From Branchiostoma floridae (taxonomy: Eukaryota > Chordata > Leptocardii > Amphioxiformes > Branchiostomatidae), in NCBI RefSeq assembly GCF_000003815.2, contig NC_049992.1:7402493-7466492 (forward strand): a stretch of DNA of 64,000 nt, given 5' to 3'. This document shows, one piece after another, positions 1 through 11,600 of the stretch. Positions within the stretch are counted from its first letter, which is position 1. Every line of letters begins with the position of its first letter. Both the position numbers and the translations under genes were made by a program. The notes beneath the pieces were generated by a model. It made no database searches. It was not told the origin of the DNA and saw nothing but the letters and a program-made list of their open reading frames with translations.

Positions 1-285
1 CGGCTGCCATCATAGTGTGACCACTTGCACTGAGAAGGATCCTGCAATTTCAATAAGTGTCAGTGGTCTTTACTAGTAATGTGCTTGAGGTGGAAATGCA
101 GGACCTCCATTTAATGTCCAATAGAAGGGACAGCCCCAGCCAAAGCAATAGCTACTTATTTTTGCCCAAGTAAAGTGAGGAAAGTCTTTCCCCAAGGCCA
201 CAAGATCGATGTCTTGACAAGATTTTTACTGCCACAAATGTTTCAACACTTGCAGTGTATTGAAATTTGCCTTCACAAGAAAAAG

Positions 286-485
286 TACTGTAAATGCAGA
301 AACTTTCACGGTGGATTAATGTTCATGGTTTTTGTGGTGGGCGCTTCACCGCGAATTTAAATCCACCGCGAACATTATTCCATAGCAGTAAGAGACTACA
401 GTGCATGTTGCTACCGCGAACTTCAAACCACCGCGAAAAGTTGTTTTTCCTTCTACTGCGAAATTAAATCCCTGTGTCATGCATT
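286..485. mobile_element. Miniature DNA transposon (CTGTAAATGCA family), degenerate copy
   Basis: Begins TA-CTGTAAATGCA and contains the family's repeated internal words (CACCGCGAA, TTAAATCC). The right inverted terminus is lost. Compare the intact copy at 31861-32039. Confidence 0.7.
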
Positions 486-857
486 CAGACCTTCTTTGCT
501 CCTGACCACTCCCCAACTAATGTCAGCACTAGGTTGGGAATCGCCTGAAATCCATCCAATTGTAGCCCCAGTTTGCTCCACTGATCACATTCAAAAATAC
601 AGTTGTCTTGTGCATGCAATCAACTTTTATAAACTAGTAGGCAATCCCCCAACCATGTTCTGGAGAGGGTCAAGAGACCATGGATGGCTATGTGTGACAG
701 GCTTAAAAGCAAAAGTGATTTCATGTGCATTTTAAGGGAGTTATCAGTAACATTTTGGTGACCTTGAATTCTTGAGATAATACTTTGACAGCTGTATGAA
801 AATTTACAGTAAAAATATTCCTATGTTCATAAATCATAATGAAATTTTCTATTCCAG

Positions 858-3800
858 CTCCTGGTGCGAAGCGTCCTTGCCAATGATTTTGCAGCTCCCA
901 GCTACAGACTGCTGGGATGGTTGTCAGCGGTACAGTTAGGGTTCAGTCTACTGCAACATGTGCACAGGACATTCTCTGGGGGCAGGTCGGGGCAAGGCCT
1001 TGACAGAGAGACAACCTCAGAACACAGGTATGCATGTATGTCTATCTGTTAGTTAGTTACCTTCACCATGCAGAATTTCCTTTTGGTTGTCTGTGTGTGC
1101 CTGTGTGTGTGCGTATGGGTGTGTCTGTGTGTGTGTGTGTGTGTGTGTGCATATGTGTGTGTCTGTCTGTGTGTGCCTGTGTGTGTGCATATGTGTGTGT
1201 CTGTGTGTGTCTGTGTGTGTGTGTGTGTGACTGTGTGTGTGTGTGTGACTCTGTGTGTGTGTGTGTGTGTCTGTGTGTGTGTCTGTGCCTGTGTGTGTGT
1301 GTGTGTCTGTGTGTGTGTGTGTGTGTGTCAAGAATCTATTCACAGAATTACATGTAATTCAAGGCTGAAATTTATTGCAATTAAAAGGAAATGGACAAAA
1401 AATGATAAACGCACGGATGTCAGCCATCTTATCAAATCAATATGGCCATACTTTAGTATACTTTTCTCTTGAAAAGTTGAAAAATCACATTGTTCTACTT
1501 ATTTGACAGTAACAACTATGAACAAGTCATCATAAATCACCAAGTTTCCATCTTACATTCTACAAAATTATCATCTTTTATGATGTGACCTCCTGTCATT
1601 TCATGGTTCTCCTAGAAACTAGATCAATTAGTTGAAGAGGTTCATCAGTCATGTATGCAAACAGTTACAACAAATTTTCTCAATCAATGACTGTTTTTGA
1701 AAAGGTACAGGACATACCTCCCACATTTTCGATGTCGACCAGTACAACCGCGTGACGGGGAAGACAAAATCTCAGTTCTCGCGAGAGAACACGAGACTAG
1801 GTCAGGCTTGCGTNNNNNNNNNNNNNNNNNNNNNNNNNNNNNNNNNNNNNNNNNNNNNNNNNNNNNNNNNNNNNNNNNNNNNNNNNNNNNNNNNNNNNNN
1901 NNNNNNNNNNNNNAGAACCAGGTAGAGCAGTCCCACAGTCATTGATTGATGAAATTTGTTGTAACTAGATCAATTAGGAATTTTCATTTCTCTGTTTTAG
2001 TTCTTCCAAATCTTCTTTGGCTGGTAAATCTTTGTCGGCGCCGTCACACTTTTCTGAGTCTTCTGTGATCTCTTCTTCAATAGTATCAAGTGTAACAACA
2101 CCAGATGTCCCAGGTTTACACCTGTTTGTGCTAGTTGACACGCCTGCACAGCCAATCATTTCATAAGCAGTCTGCTCTTGATGGACAGACTCTATGGTAG
2201 GCGAACTCTTGATTTTAGACCCAACACAATCCACTGTCTCTTGACCTCTCTTGTAAAGTGAAGTATTTCTTCTAACATTTCTACTTATGGGCAGATGTAC
2301 TTCAGCTCTTGTGGTATGAAATTTTGAGGAGTACTTGTTCCTGTCTTCACATCTTTTGTTTTGTGATCCCTGCCCACAAGTATTTGCAATGCCTTTGTCG
2401 TTTGTTCCTCTGTGTGGAGGTGCACAAAGTGCATTTGACGTTGGTTTACCTTTGGTGTCTTCTTCTTTTATTTCACTGTAGTGGTTACCAGATGGAACAT
2501 ACACTTCATCCTCGTTTATTTGATTGTAGACGTTGTCGTTTTTTTGACCCGTGTTTAACACTAAGTCTTGTTCCTGTTTGCCACAGGCATGCTCGTCTTT
2601 TATTTTGCAGTAGTGGTGACCAGATGGGATGTACACTTCATCCTCCTTTATTTGATCGTAGTTGTTGTCGTTTGTTCGACCTCTGTTTGATACCTGTTCC
2701 TCTTTATCACAGCCATGCTCATCTTTTATTTCGTAGTAGTGGTGCCCAGATGGAACGTACACTTCAGCCTCATTTATTTCATCATAGGCAATTCCTCTCC
2801 GTTGCACTGCTGCATCATTATCATAGTTGCTTTCATGATTGTTATCATTTCCACTGTTCTCACCGAGGCAAAAGAAAGCGACACGTACACAACATATAAT
2901 GATAACTTGGACTGCCACTACGGAGCCTACTATCAGAGGTATCCTTAGATTTGTATTTGTTTTTTCAGTAGTGGCATTGATGAGAGAAAAAGACATTGGG
3001 TTCTGTATCAACGAGGTTGTTTTTTCTGGTGTCTCTGCTTTACCATCTATGTTGTCAGCACTAGTAAGAGAGTCGTTGTTATACACTGCAGTTTTTTCTA
3101 CCCCATTCCTAACCCTATCCTTCAGAAAACAATTTGTTTCCTCTGCTTGCTTTGGTGTCGATGCATTAATATAGAAAATGTGTTTATGATCATAGATGAC
3201 ATAAAAGCAGGCCACCCTGGACACATTAGGATTCCTACCATGATCCTCGACCTTGTCTGTAGTACTTTGAAATTCTGCTGTTTTATTTTTCGTAGTAGTG
3301 GCTACGATACTAAAAGCGTCCACTTTTGAGGAACCTGGGTTACTACTGTTTCCTAGTCCAAAGACTCGCAGGTTAGATGCACCCTTTAAGGGAAAAGTGA
3401 TACCCTCAGAGTCTTCCCATGACTCGAAACATTGAGTCGAAAATGACCTGTCCTGAGGGCTTTTGCTATGCTTTGCTATAACGACGAAGGGAGAGTAAGA
3501 CATAAAATGACCCAAACGATAAATCTCTTGGAGTGGATTACAAGAATCCAGATTAATTGGGACTTTTGCCTTGAATTTTGCCATGCTGTACCAATCAACA
3601 GAGAATAAGTCCGTGGAGGGTTCATAGTTGATGTGAAAGACCATACCGTCAACCTCCAATCGTATCCACTGGTGATTACTCTGTTCAGTGTTGTACCAAG
3701 GAGTTTCGATCAAATCTTCGTTAAGGCCACAATTTTCTACCACAACGTGCCATGCCATTTCATGCACAGTATCTGACTTTAAGGCAACAAGCTTGTTTCC

Positions 3801-6800
3801 ACCAAGAATAACTGTGATGAGGTTTTTAAGGGTGAGAAATGTTTCTTTTTGCAGACACACTAATTCGTTGTCACTTAAGTCCAGAAACTGCAGGTGGTAC
3901 AAGGAATCGAACGCATGAGGGAAAATCGTTTTGATTTTGTTTTTGCTAAGAATTAATGTATTTAGACTGTCCATCCCAATGAGCCAGTGATTGCGTACTT
4001 CTCGCAAGTCATTACGGTGTAGATCTAACGACTGGAGGTAAGGCAGGTTTTCAAAACACCCTGGATCTAAACTGGAGATGTGATTGTTTGAAATTGATAG
4101 GTAATGCGGGGAATGCCTATTTCTGGTATACCAGTTTCGAGGGATATGCGTTAACATGTTATCATCTAAAGTCAGACTTAGCAGCCACAAAAAGTCTCTG
4201 AATGTTCCGTTGTCCAATTCAGTTATCCCTGCATCAATGAGATAAAGATGGGTGAGGGAAGAAGGGTCGATGGCGGAGAGTTTTTGCGACGATAATATCC
4301 CATATCGATAGCCCCTTATTCCGAGCATACTGACACCCGGGAAGCACTTTCCTGTGGGCAAACTAATGATTTCATCCGCATGTTTGTGATCGACGTCACA
4401 CGAAACACACTCCACCTTAGTATATCGAACATGCATGGTGGGAAAAAGTTTGTTGTACCTAGTCTTAATGTCAGCAGGCACACAGGAGGAAAATTCTTTC
4501 CTTTCGCATGTTGGAAAGCAACTCTGATCTGCTGCAGAATTGTACGTCATCCACGATGCACAAATGTTCAGAATGAGGAATTCAAACAGAAGTCTTGAAT
4601 TCATAGTGAAAAGAGTCATCCTCAGCCAATTTGTTCAACTCACTGCAGATTGACTATTTTTTGTTGTTGGACTACTTTTGTAGCCTCATGTCTTGTAACT
4701 CAAAGTCTTGTTGCTTGGTGAATAGTTACTAGTACTACTAGATCACCTTAAGCAGAGGATTATATCTATTTTTATAATTTTATTAAGAATTATATTGATA
4801 ACCCTGAAGAGTAAGGTGTCCTTGGCAAAAGAAAAGTGAGTGGTAGCTATATCGCACTGCAGTATCTGAGGAGTTATGGAAAAAGGATTGTCTCAAGCAA
4901 TACGCTTCAAAGTTGACAAAAGTAGTAGCATTTGCCTAGACGTGGTTTTGGTTGCTTTTACAGTGACGTAGCTAATGCTGATGTAGCCAGATGGGTGCAT
5001 GCACACCAAGGAGTCAATGAAACGTATACCTGAAGAATAGTTTTTGACTGTAGGTGTTGGATGTCCCAAAGTACTGGTGGAATGCTGGAGTTGTTGCCCT
5101 CAGAGTTTGCACTTGTCGGGGCTAAAGCTGGACCGATGCGGTGCAGTTGATGAAACAACGTCAAGCTGAAGAGTGAATTTTCAGGCGGCCCCTTTTTTTT
5201 CAGTTGATGAAATTAGTTTAGGATGTTCTTTTAAGTTTTTTGGTTTACTTGGGTGTATGGAATGGTGCTATTTTCGAAAAAGAAGAAACAAGAAATGGCC
5301 TGCCCTTCTCATAAATTGTATGTGGGCTCCAAATGATGTAGAGTGAATCGAGTTGTGGCGTGAAGTGTCTTCAGACCAGTCCATTTATTCCCATGACCAG
5401 ACCAATTACTTATATAACTATATATTTACTACAAGGACTTCCTGCATGTTTCAGCAATGTCCTTGGCTGAAGTAGGCCGTGCGTTACCAAGGAACATGAC
5501 TATTCAATCGGAAGGAAATTGTCTTGGATTGGTCCTGTGGCAAACGTGTCCAAACATGTGTTATGAATTTTTTTTAATGACCATTGTGGAATCCTGCTTA
5601 TATCAAAGTTTCTGACTTGGAATCATGTTCATAATATTGTAACAGAACCATGTACATGTATCAAAAACAGCCCTTTTCATACATTTCTACTACAAAAATA
5701 AAGCCCTTGACACATTTTCATAATGTTTAACATATCTGGCTGCTCTCCACAAAATCATGATGTTCAAAAGGAAAAAGGTCTGTTTCAGATTCTCCTTCAG
5801 GAAGACTTTTGTCATTCACTCGATTTCTTGACAGAGGAAAAAGTGTTACCAATTGTTCTTACGGTAAACTCAAAGCTCCTCTTTTTAGTTTTCACTTTCA
5901 CATCTTTATTTCTAATTAAGTCATAATTATAAGGGAGAATGTCCTAATTCATGGTGTCAGTTATCCTCGTTTGCAGACATTCTAGGGTTATTTTGGGGGA
6001 AGTGCAACTGAAATTGTTATTTTCAGCAGGTTTTCTAATGCTGGAGGATATCCAAAATGTCACGTCTGTTCATTGATCTAAAGTTGAAAAGTTCTGTCTA
6101 AGTACCTTTGATTGAATTCGTTGACCAGGATCTTTACTGGTGGAATCTCCAATTCTTCCATCAGAGATCTGGATCTCTGTCAACAGAGATTCTACCAGAT
6201 TGACTCATCCTGATATATTATACTATATAAGCTGGTTTATGTCATACCTGGGCCGCGAAAACATTCGATACAGGTGTTCCAGACCGTGTGATAACTTTCT
6301 TCGAGTAAATCGAACTATTTCGAACGGACCGAATACGGCATGGTTGAAAATTCGAATACCGAATTTGGACGTTAGAATTGCTGTTGTTACAATCTTTTGT
6401 TCGAGGACACAACATTTTCTCAACTTTTGGTGCATTTCGCATCGAAACATGTGTTTTCTCAGGTGGGTATAACATAGGTAAGATACAACACGTTGTATTC
6501 TGCATCACCCTCGGTCCCAGCCCTCCCGCGGGTGGGATCGCCCTCTGGCCGTCGGGCGATCCTTCCCACGGTCAGGCTTGTACCTCGGGTAATATGCAAT
6601 ACACCATGTTGTATTCTATATGTACAGTTGCAAATCCTGTATTCTCTATATACTGTATCTAAAACTTTTGCTCTTTATTTTGCAGTGCTAATGCTGTGGC
6701 CTCGACCTCGTCGTCTGAAGTCCACCCCAAGTCGCGATGTTCTCTGTGCCTGGAGACCAGAAGGCACCCCACAGCCACGCCCTGTGGTCACCTCTTCTGC

Positions 6801-7806
6801 TGGGGGTGCATCATGGAATGGGGTAGTGAAAAGGTAATTTGACTTTTTTGTACAGTCATTATTGAATGTGGTAGTGAGATATATAAAACCATTATCTCTG
6901 TATCATTGAATTGGAAAGATAGGCATTTTTCATCTTGAAATTGAGTACATGTAATATGAAAGATGATTTTTGTTTGAATACTTGAAAGTGTGGCTGCTTG
7001 TGGTGTCATAATAATAAACTGTTATATTTACATGGTGTCAAGGTCTTCACACTCTGCCACGTGCTTGCCCCATCTGGTTGAAATTCCGTGCAGCCAGTGG
7101 CGCAAGTTTGCACCCTGGTCTAAACACGACTGGGAAATAGTCGCATTGTCCTTTTGTTGGGGTGGGGGCTGGCAAAGCCGACAACCCCATGTATGAGAGA
7201 GCTTTATTTATTAACCTCAAGCATAAAAGAACCCAACGCACTCGTAGAAGAGAGGGGGAACCTATTGTGTTTGCCAGAAAATGCAAGCCGCTACGAATGA
7301 AGTTGCTCGCACTACCACCAGTCTGCCTAAATGTCCTCAAACGGCTCTAAAATGGGACAACAACCTTGTAAGGCGCTCTGGATACATTGTTTATGCATCT
7401 ATGAATAAAAAATGCAGCAAGTCCTAAGTATTTACAATTTCTTTCGAGTTAATCTGCTGGTTTCAAGATAAAAGCAATTTCTGGTCACCACATTGAATCG
7501 TCTGTGTAAGGAGTGTGTAAGGAGTGTTTATTATTCATAAATGCATAAGCTATGTATCCAGAGCGCCACACAAGGTCATTGCCCTATGTACACTGCATAT
7601 TGGAGATGTTGGAGCTCATTTGAGGTGTTTAAGCAGACTGCGCTACCATTAGGTTCTTGAAAAAGGTGTAATGCTTCACCTCAATTGACGATGACTGCTT
7701 TTATCTTAATGTTTCTTCTGTTATCTTTCAGCCGGAGTGCCCATTGTGCAGAGAGCCATTCCAACTATCCAGACTTGTCTACCTGCAGAACTATCAACCA
7801 AGTTGA
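858..7806 (+). CDS. PEX10: PEX10-like peroxisome biogenesis RING E3 ubiquitin ligase (3' part of gene, three exons)
   Basis: Three exons are visible: 858-1027, 6686-6833 and 7732-7806 (stop TGA at 7804-7806). All have AG acceptors and the first two GT donors; phases 0, 2 and 0 join without frameshift. Exon 1 encodes a membrane-region stretch ([16 protein letters not shown]). The last two exons encode a C3HC4 RING finger: CSLC, then [11 protein letters not shown], then CPLC, followed by the short PEX10-type tail ending [10 protein letters not shown]. In the PEX10 family this RING acts with PEX2 and PEX12 at the peroxisomal membrane to ubiquitinate the import receptor PEX5. The 5' exons lie left of the window. 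The 5.7-kb intron between the first two exons holds an antisense LRR gene, a GT microsatellite and the N gap. The RING match is close enough that I regard the family as secure; orthology is inferred. Confidence 0.9.
1088..1328. repeat. Interrupted (GT)n/(TG)n microsatellite
   Basis: About 240 bp of GT dinucleotides broken by CT, CC and CATA variants. It produces long spurious open frames on both strands. Confidence 0.95.
1814..1913. other. Assembly gap (100 N)
   Basis: One hundred unknown bases inside the PEX10 intron, just 3' of the LRR gene's stop codon. A round 100 usually marks a gap of unknown size, so the LRR 3' flank may be incomplete. Confidence 0.98.
1974..4619 (-). CDS. Intronless LRR single-pass receptor with three tandem ITAM-like tyrosine units
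   Basis: A single uninterrupted 881-codon reading frame. It has a hydrophobic N-terminal leader (about residues 8-22), an N-terminal Cys cluster, about seven leucine-rich repeats (roughly 120-300, with LxxLxLxxN-type cores such as [11 protein letters not shown] and [11 protein letters not shown]), a long ectodomain with N-glycosylation sequons, and one hydrophobic membrane span near 557-585. The roughly 295-residue cytoplasmic tail contains three repeats: Y612DEI/Y628YEI, Y654DQI/Y670CKI and Y698NQI/Y714SEI. In each, YxxI motifs are separated by exactly 12 residues, with a conserved middle EVY(V/I)PSG. This fits the loose ITAM definition YxxL/I-x6-12-YxxL/I, so signalling through SH2-domain kinases is inferred. 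The gene lies antisense inside the PEX10 intron. No named ortholog is recognised. The lack of introns suggests a retrocopy-derived or lineage-expanded receptor family. Confidence 0.85.
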   Translation of the reverse strand: MTLFTMNSRLLFEFLILNICASWMTYNSAADQSCFPTCERKEFSSCVPADIKTRYNKLFPTMHVRYTKVECVSCDVDHKHADEIISLPTGKCFPGVSMLGIRGYRYGILSSQKLSAIDPSSLTHLYLIDAGITELDNGTFRDFLWLLSLTLDDNMLTHIPRNWYTRNRHSPHYLSISNNHISSLDPGCFENLPYLQSLDLHRNDLREVRNHWLIGMDSLNTLILSKNKIKTIFPHAFDSLYHLQFLDLSDNELVCLQKETFLTLKNLITVILGGNKLVALKSDTVHEMAWHVVVENCGLNEDLIETPWYNTEQSNHQWIRLEVDGMVFHINYEPSTDLFSVDWYSMAKFKAKVPINLDSCNPLQEIYRLGHFMSYSPFVVIAKHSKSPQDRSFSTQCFESWEDSEGITFPLKGASNLRVFGLGNSSNPGSSKVDAFSIVATTTKNKTAEFQSTTDKVEDHGRNPNVSRVACFYVIYDHKHIFYINASTPKQAEETNCFLKDRVRNGVEKTAVYNNDSLTSADNIDGKAETPEKTTSLIQNPMSFSLINATTEKTNTNLRIPLIVGSVVAVQVIIICCVRVAFFCLGENSGNDNNHESNYDNDAAVQRRGIAYDEINEAEVYVPSGHHYYEIKDEHGCDKEEQVSNRGRTNDNNYDQIKEDEVYIPSGHHYCKIKDEHACGKQEQDLVLNTGQKNDNVYNQINEDEVYVPSGNHYSEIKEEDTKGKPTSNALCAPPHRGTNDKGIANTCGQGSQNKRCEDRNKYSSKFHTTRAEVHLPISRNVRRNTSLYKRGQETVDCVGSKIKSSPTIESVHQEQTAYEMIGCAGVSTSTNRCKPGTSGVVTLDTIEEEITEDSEKCDGADKDLPAKEDLEELKQRNENS
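6237..6477. mobile_element. Miniature element, TTATGTCATACCTG family
   Basis: Inverted ends TTATGTCATACCTGGGCCGCG and GGTGGGTATAACATA. A related copy lies at 53710-53982 and a decayed fragment near 28980-29075. It lies just upstream of the PEX10 RING exon. Confidence 0.7.
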
Positions 7807-8585
7807 CCACGCTTTTAAAACACAGATAATATACACTGTCTGTATATACATTTATGTATATAGACAAAAAATGCTAAGAGAAGCAAAGCTAAATTTATTT
7901 TGCATCATGAAAACTGACAGATGCCATATTAAAAGTTAATTATACAAAAAATTGCTGTCTTCAGTATGTACTGTTTTATTCAGATTATGTATTAGATTTC
8001 TCCATTCACAGAAGATAAACTCTAGGTATTTTATCTTCCGAGTTGTCATTATTTTCCTCATTCTCCCTTGCTGCGCGAAAGTGTCCTCTTTTGTGGGTAT
8101 GTCCTCTAACCAGCTGTCAGACAATCATGTAAATGAATTTTAAGTGAATGTTTTTTTATGATTGATTGACAGCTTGTCAGAGGCAGTGCCCACAAAAGTG
8201 GAAACCTCAGACCATTTACCATTTAGCAGAGCCCCCCAAGGTTTATTGTGTAGGCCCCAGGTCCAAAACGATAAAAAGTTGACTAACCAGGTCATAAGGC
8301 CACGTGAACTATGTCCTATGGGTGTTCTATGACATATGCTGACCCAAATTTGAGTGAGAGGGTAAGAAATTACGATCATTTGCATTAAAACATTTTGCAG
8401 TTTTGAGTTTTATTACAACTATGACATTCATAGTAATTTTATGAAAAGTAACTAGTTGCATATATCAGCAAAAAGCACAAGTATTTTTCTCCTCTAGGGA
8501 AATGTAAAAATCAAATGTGCATGTACTTCTCATACATAAAGTTAATGGCTTACTAAAATAACAGTTATTGTTACTATATACATCG
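7807..8585. other. Convergent intergenic stretch between PEX10 and the EGF/Ig/TSP1 gene
   Basis: Contains both 3' untranslated regions. I see no further gene, no tRNA and no clear repeat, apart from a diffuse transposon-like segment near 8080-8320. Confidence 0.5.
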
Positions 8586-8665
8586 CTATGGATGCCTCCT
8601 CGTTTGGGCTCCTTCTTGCCATCTGTGTTGATGACCTGTGTGTTGTCCGACCTTTTCAACTTCAG
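8586..8665 (-). CDS. Candidate terminal exon of the EGF/Ig/TSP1 gene
   Basis: On the minus strand a strong polypyrimidine tract ending in CTGCAG precedes 8665. Read in the phase demanded by the last TSP1 exon, it gives 26 codons of polar sequence and a TAG at 8586-8588. In another phase the same stretch stays open to about 8465, which would need an intervening exon I cannot see. Treat the C-terminus as unresolved. Confidence 0.35.
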
Positions 8666-11600
8666 CTGCAGAAAGAAAAAAAGTTTAAAGCAATATGGCG
8701 GAGGAGCATTTGCGACAATCTTGTGTTTGGATGTCAGCCTTGATCGAATTTCAAAGTTAGATGTTGGCATATTCATTTGGAAATGATGTCTCTTTTTGTG
8801 AGTGTTTCAATATTCTTGAATTGTAAAATTCCGTATAAAATCTTCAGGCTTATATTAATGTAATGTAAAACCTGATTAAATCTTGTGCCCCCAACAATGT
8901 TTTCTAAAACTGCAGTATTCTGAAGCTGTTCAAGCGTCTATAGAGCGATTTAAGAATGGGGGTTTGGAGTTGAATCCCACCTCTGACACCATGTTGTACA
9001 ATGTATCTCGCTGAGACACAGTAACTTTTTTACGCAACTTCTTGGAGCACACCATGTTGGATTATTCATGATAGACTGTACTAAGTTGTATAGTTTGTAA
9101 GAGATTCTATCGGATATCTTATCACTTCCTGTAACAACCCCTTACTGTAAAGTGTGTAACACAGACAAGCCTTTACCTGTGCAGGCCTCCACCATACAGG
9201 GCTGCTGCTCTACACTCTCTCCGGAACAAGCCTGTCCGTCGCGTCTACCGCACTGTCGCCGGCGGTACCTCTTGCCGACACCACACGTGTTGCTACACTC
9301 ACTCCACTCACTCCACTCTCCCCACACACTGTTAACAGCTCCTGAAGATAAAAGGGTTAAATGTACATGATAATTTTTTTCATTGTTCAAGGTCTCATAA
9401 CACAGTATTTATGGGCGAGTAGTTCAGGCACAAAATAGTGCGTCACAGTTCTTGAAAGAGCCATTGAAATTTTGGTTGGGTAGAATTTTGTGCATGAGTC
9501 TTGAAGCATGGTGACCTCTGCTGGAGGTCAAATAAAAGTGTTTTTTTTATAAGACAATGAGCAGGCAAACTTCAGCTCATTTACACATATTTTGTAGATT
9601 CTATCCTGAATTTCAACATAATCAATTCTTGTTCATTACTTTTGCACCGTGCACTTTGGGGTCCTTAACAATGTAAATCCCCATAGGCGAAATACTGTGG
9701 GGGATCCGCAGGTCAATCCGCCATGCAAATTGATGGTGGTCGATTATAGTTCAGGGCCTAAAACTTCAAGATTTTTTTCCTGGTCAAATGGGTAGAAATC
9801 CTGGCAGTTTTGAGGTGGGTGTGACAGGGGAGGGTTTCAACTTTGTGATTAGGGCCAAAAAGCTGAGTTTGTGTGGTTTTTAGGGGGTATAAAGTTGGGA
9901 CTTTTTTGTCCTAGCACATGGCCTCCTCACTGGGTTGTGGTGCGGTTTTGAGGTCATGGGTCAATCTTTCAGTTTCCCGGAAGTTCTCGCCGTTAGATTC
10001 ATGCCGAAATGTGGTTTGTCGGATAGCTGAGATGTCGGGCTTTCATATGAGGGTATGTTTGTGTGCCAGTAACGTCAGATAGTTGAGTTACTAACAGTTG
10101 CTTTCTCCTCTTTTTTGTATAGGAACCCATTGTTTAGAGGCTGCAAATTGAATCACCTGCGGATACCCTGAAGTGTTCCAGGTATCACCCTGCCCTCCCC
10201 CTTTTTAGCTATTTTGGGGCTGAATACACCTCCATATGTGTGAAAGATGGTCCCAGGGGACATGCCATGCTAAATTTGTTGAGAATTTCCTATATTTTAG
10301 CTGTTTTGGGTTCACTGGCGTGCTAATGGGCACTGCTTACAATGAAAATTGCCATTGGTGTAAAATGACTTGAGAGGGAGGATGGACTCTAGAGTCTATC
10401 ACTCTTTCATTTGACCTGCATTTTATTGGCAATTGCAAAAGTAAATTATGAATAGTCCAAAAGAGTTAGGTTGGACGTGAACCACGTTATTTGGCAACGT
10501 CCCAGGGGAGGAGCCGCGAAAGCGGTCGAGCTCATGGATACAGGAGGTGTGTTACTAAGCCCCATTATCCTGTGTTTTGCTAACTTTTTGGGGATGTTAG
10601 CATGATGTTAGCATGTGGCAGGTATCATGACAGCATACCAGAGTCTGTCAGTGCCATTTTCATAACAAAAAATGAAGAAAGTGGTGTGTGCATTGAGTGA
10701 AATTGGCTTTGACCTACTTTATTAAGTGCCCAGCACACACCTTCTGAAAGTCCCTACAAAGCCTCTGAAACAACACTTCATGACCAAATTTCAGGTCTCT
10801 GTCACTGTAGAGGCAGTCTCTGTGTGTCAGAGTGACTAGCTTTTGGCATTTCTTGGCCTACATATGCCAGGTTTCTTGAAAACAGCTCTTGGTATATATG
10901 CCCTGCCCCCCCCCCCCCCCTTCAGACTCTGATGGCAGCCATGATACCTGTAATAAAAGTGAGTCCCAGGGGAGTATAAATCATTGAAATTCTTTCATAC
11001 TTAGGATAATATGTAACAACCCCTGTCTCCATTGTATGATAAAACTTTTTTTGTAAAATTCTGAACTTGGGCTCTGTGAAGGGGATCCGCAGGTCAATCC
11101 GCCATGCAAATTGATGGTGGTCGATTATAGTTCAGGGCCTAAAACTTCAAGATTTTTTTCCTGGTCAAATGGGTAGAAATCCTGGCAGTTTTGAGGTGGG
11201 TGTGACAGGGGAGGGTTTCAACTTTGTGATTAGGGCCAAAAAGCTGAGTTTGTGTGGTTTTTAGGGGGTATAAAGTTGGGACTTTTTTGTCCTAGCACAT
11301 GGCCTCCTCACTGGGTTGTGGTGCGGTTTTGAGGTCATGGGTCAATCTTTCAGTTTCCCGGAAGTTCTCGCCGTTAGATTCATGCCGAAATGTGGTTTGT
11401 CGGATAGCTGAGATGTCGGGCTTTCATATGAGGGTATGTTTGTGTGCCAGTAACGTCAGATAGTTGAGTTACTAACAGTTGCTTTCTCCTCTTTTTTGTA
11501 TAGGAACCCATTGTTTAGAGGCTGCAAATTGAATCACCTGCGGATACCCTGTGCTCTTCTACCTCAAACTGCACATGCACAGCGAGATGCATCATGGGTA

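Larger units (their letters stand above)
1028..6685 (+). other. Large PEX10 intron
   Basis: Apart from the nested LRR gene it holds a GT microsatellite, the N gap, and near its 3' end a miniature element (6237-6477). The 1.6 kb between the LRR start codon (4619) and that element shows no convincing coding sequence; it presumably contains the LRR promoter. Confidence 0.7.

Noticed and set aside
1034-1472. Long Cys/Val-rich and His/Thr-rich frames on both strands
   Set aside because: They are translations of the GT/CA microsatellite, not genes.
2309-2899. A 196-codon plus-strand frame opposite the LRR gene
   Set aside because: It is the shadow of the repeated cytoplasmic tail; no start context or family resemblance.
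9700-11551. Standard LTR retrotransposon
   Set aside because: The direct repeats lack TG...CA ends and instead have inverted termini; no primer site or reverse transcriptase was seen.
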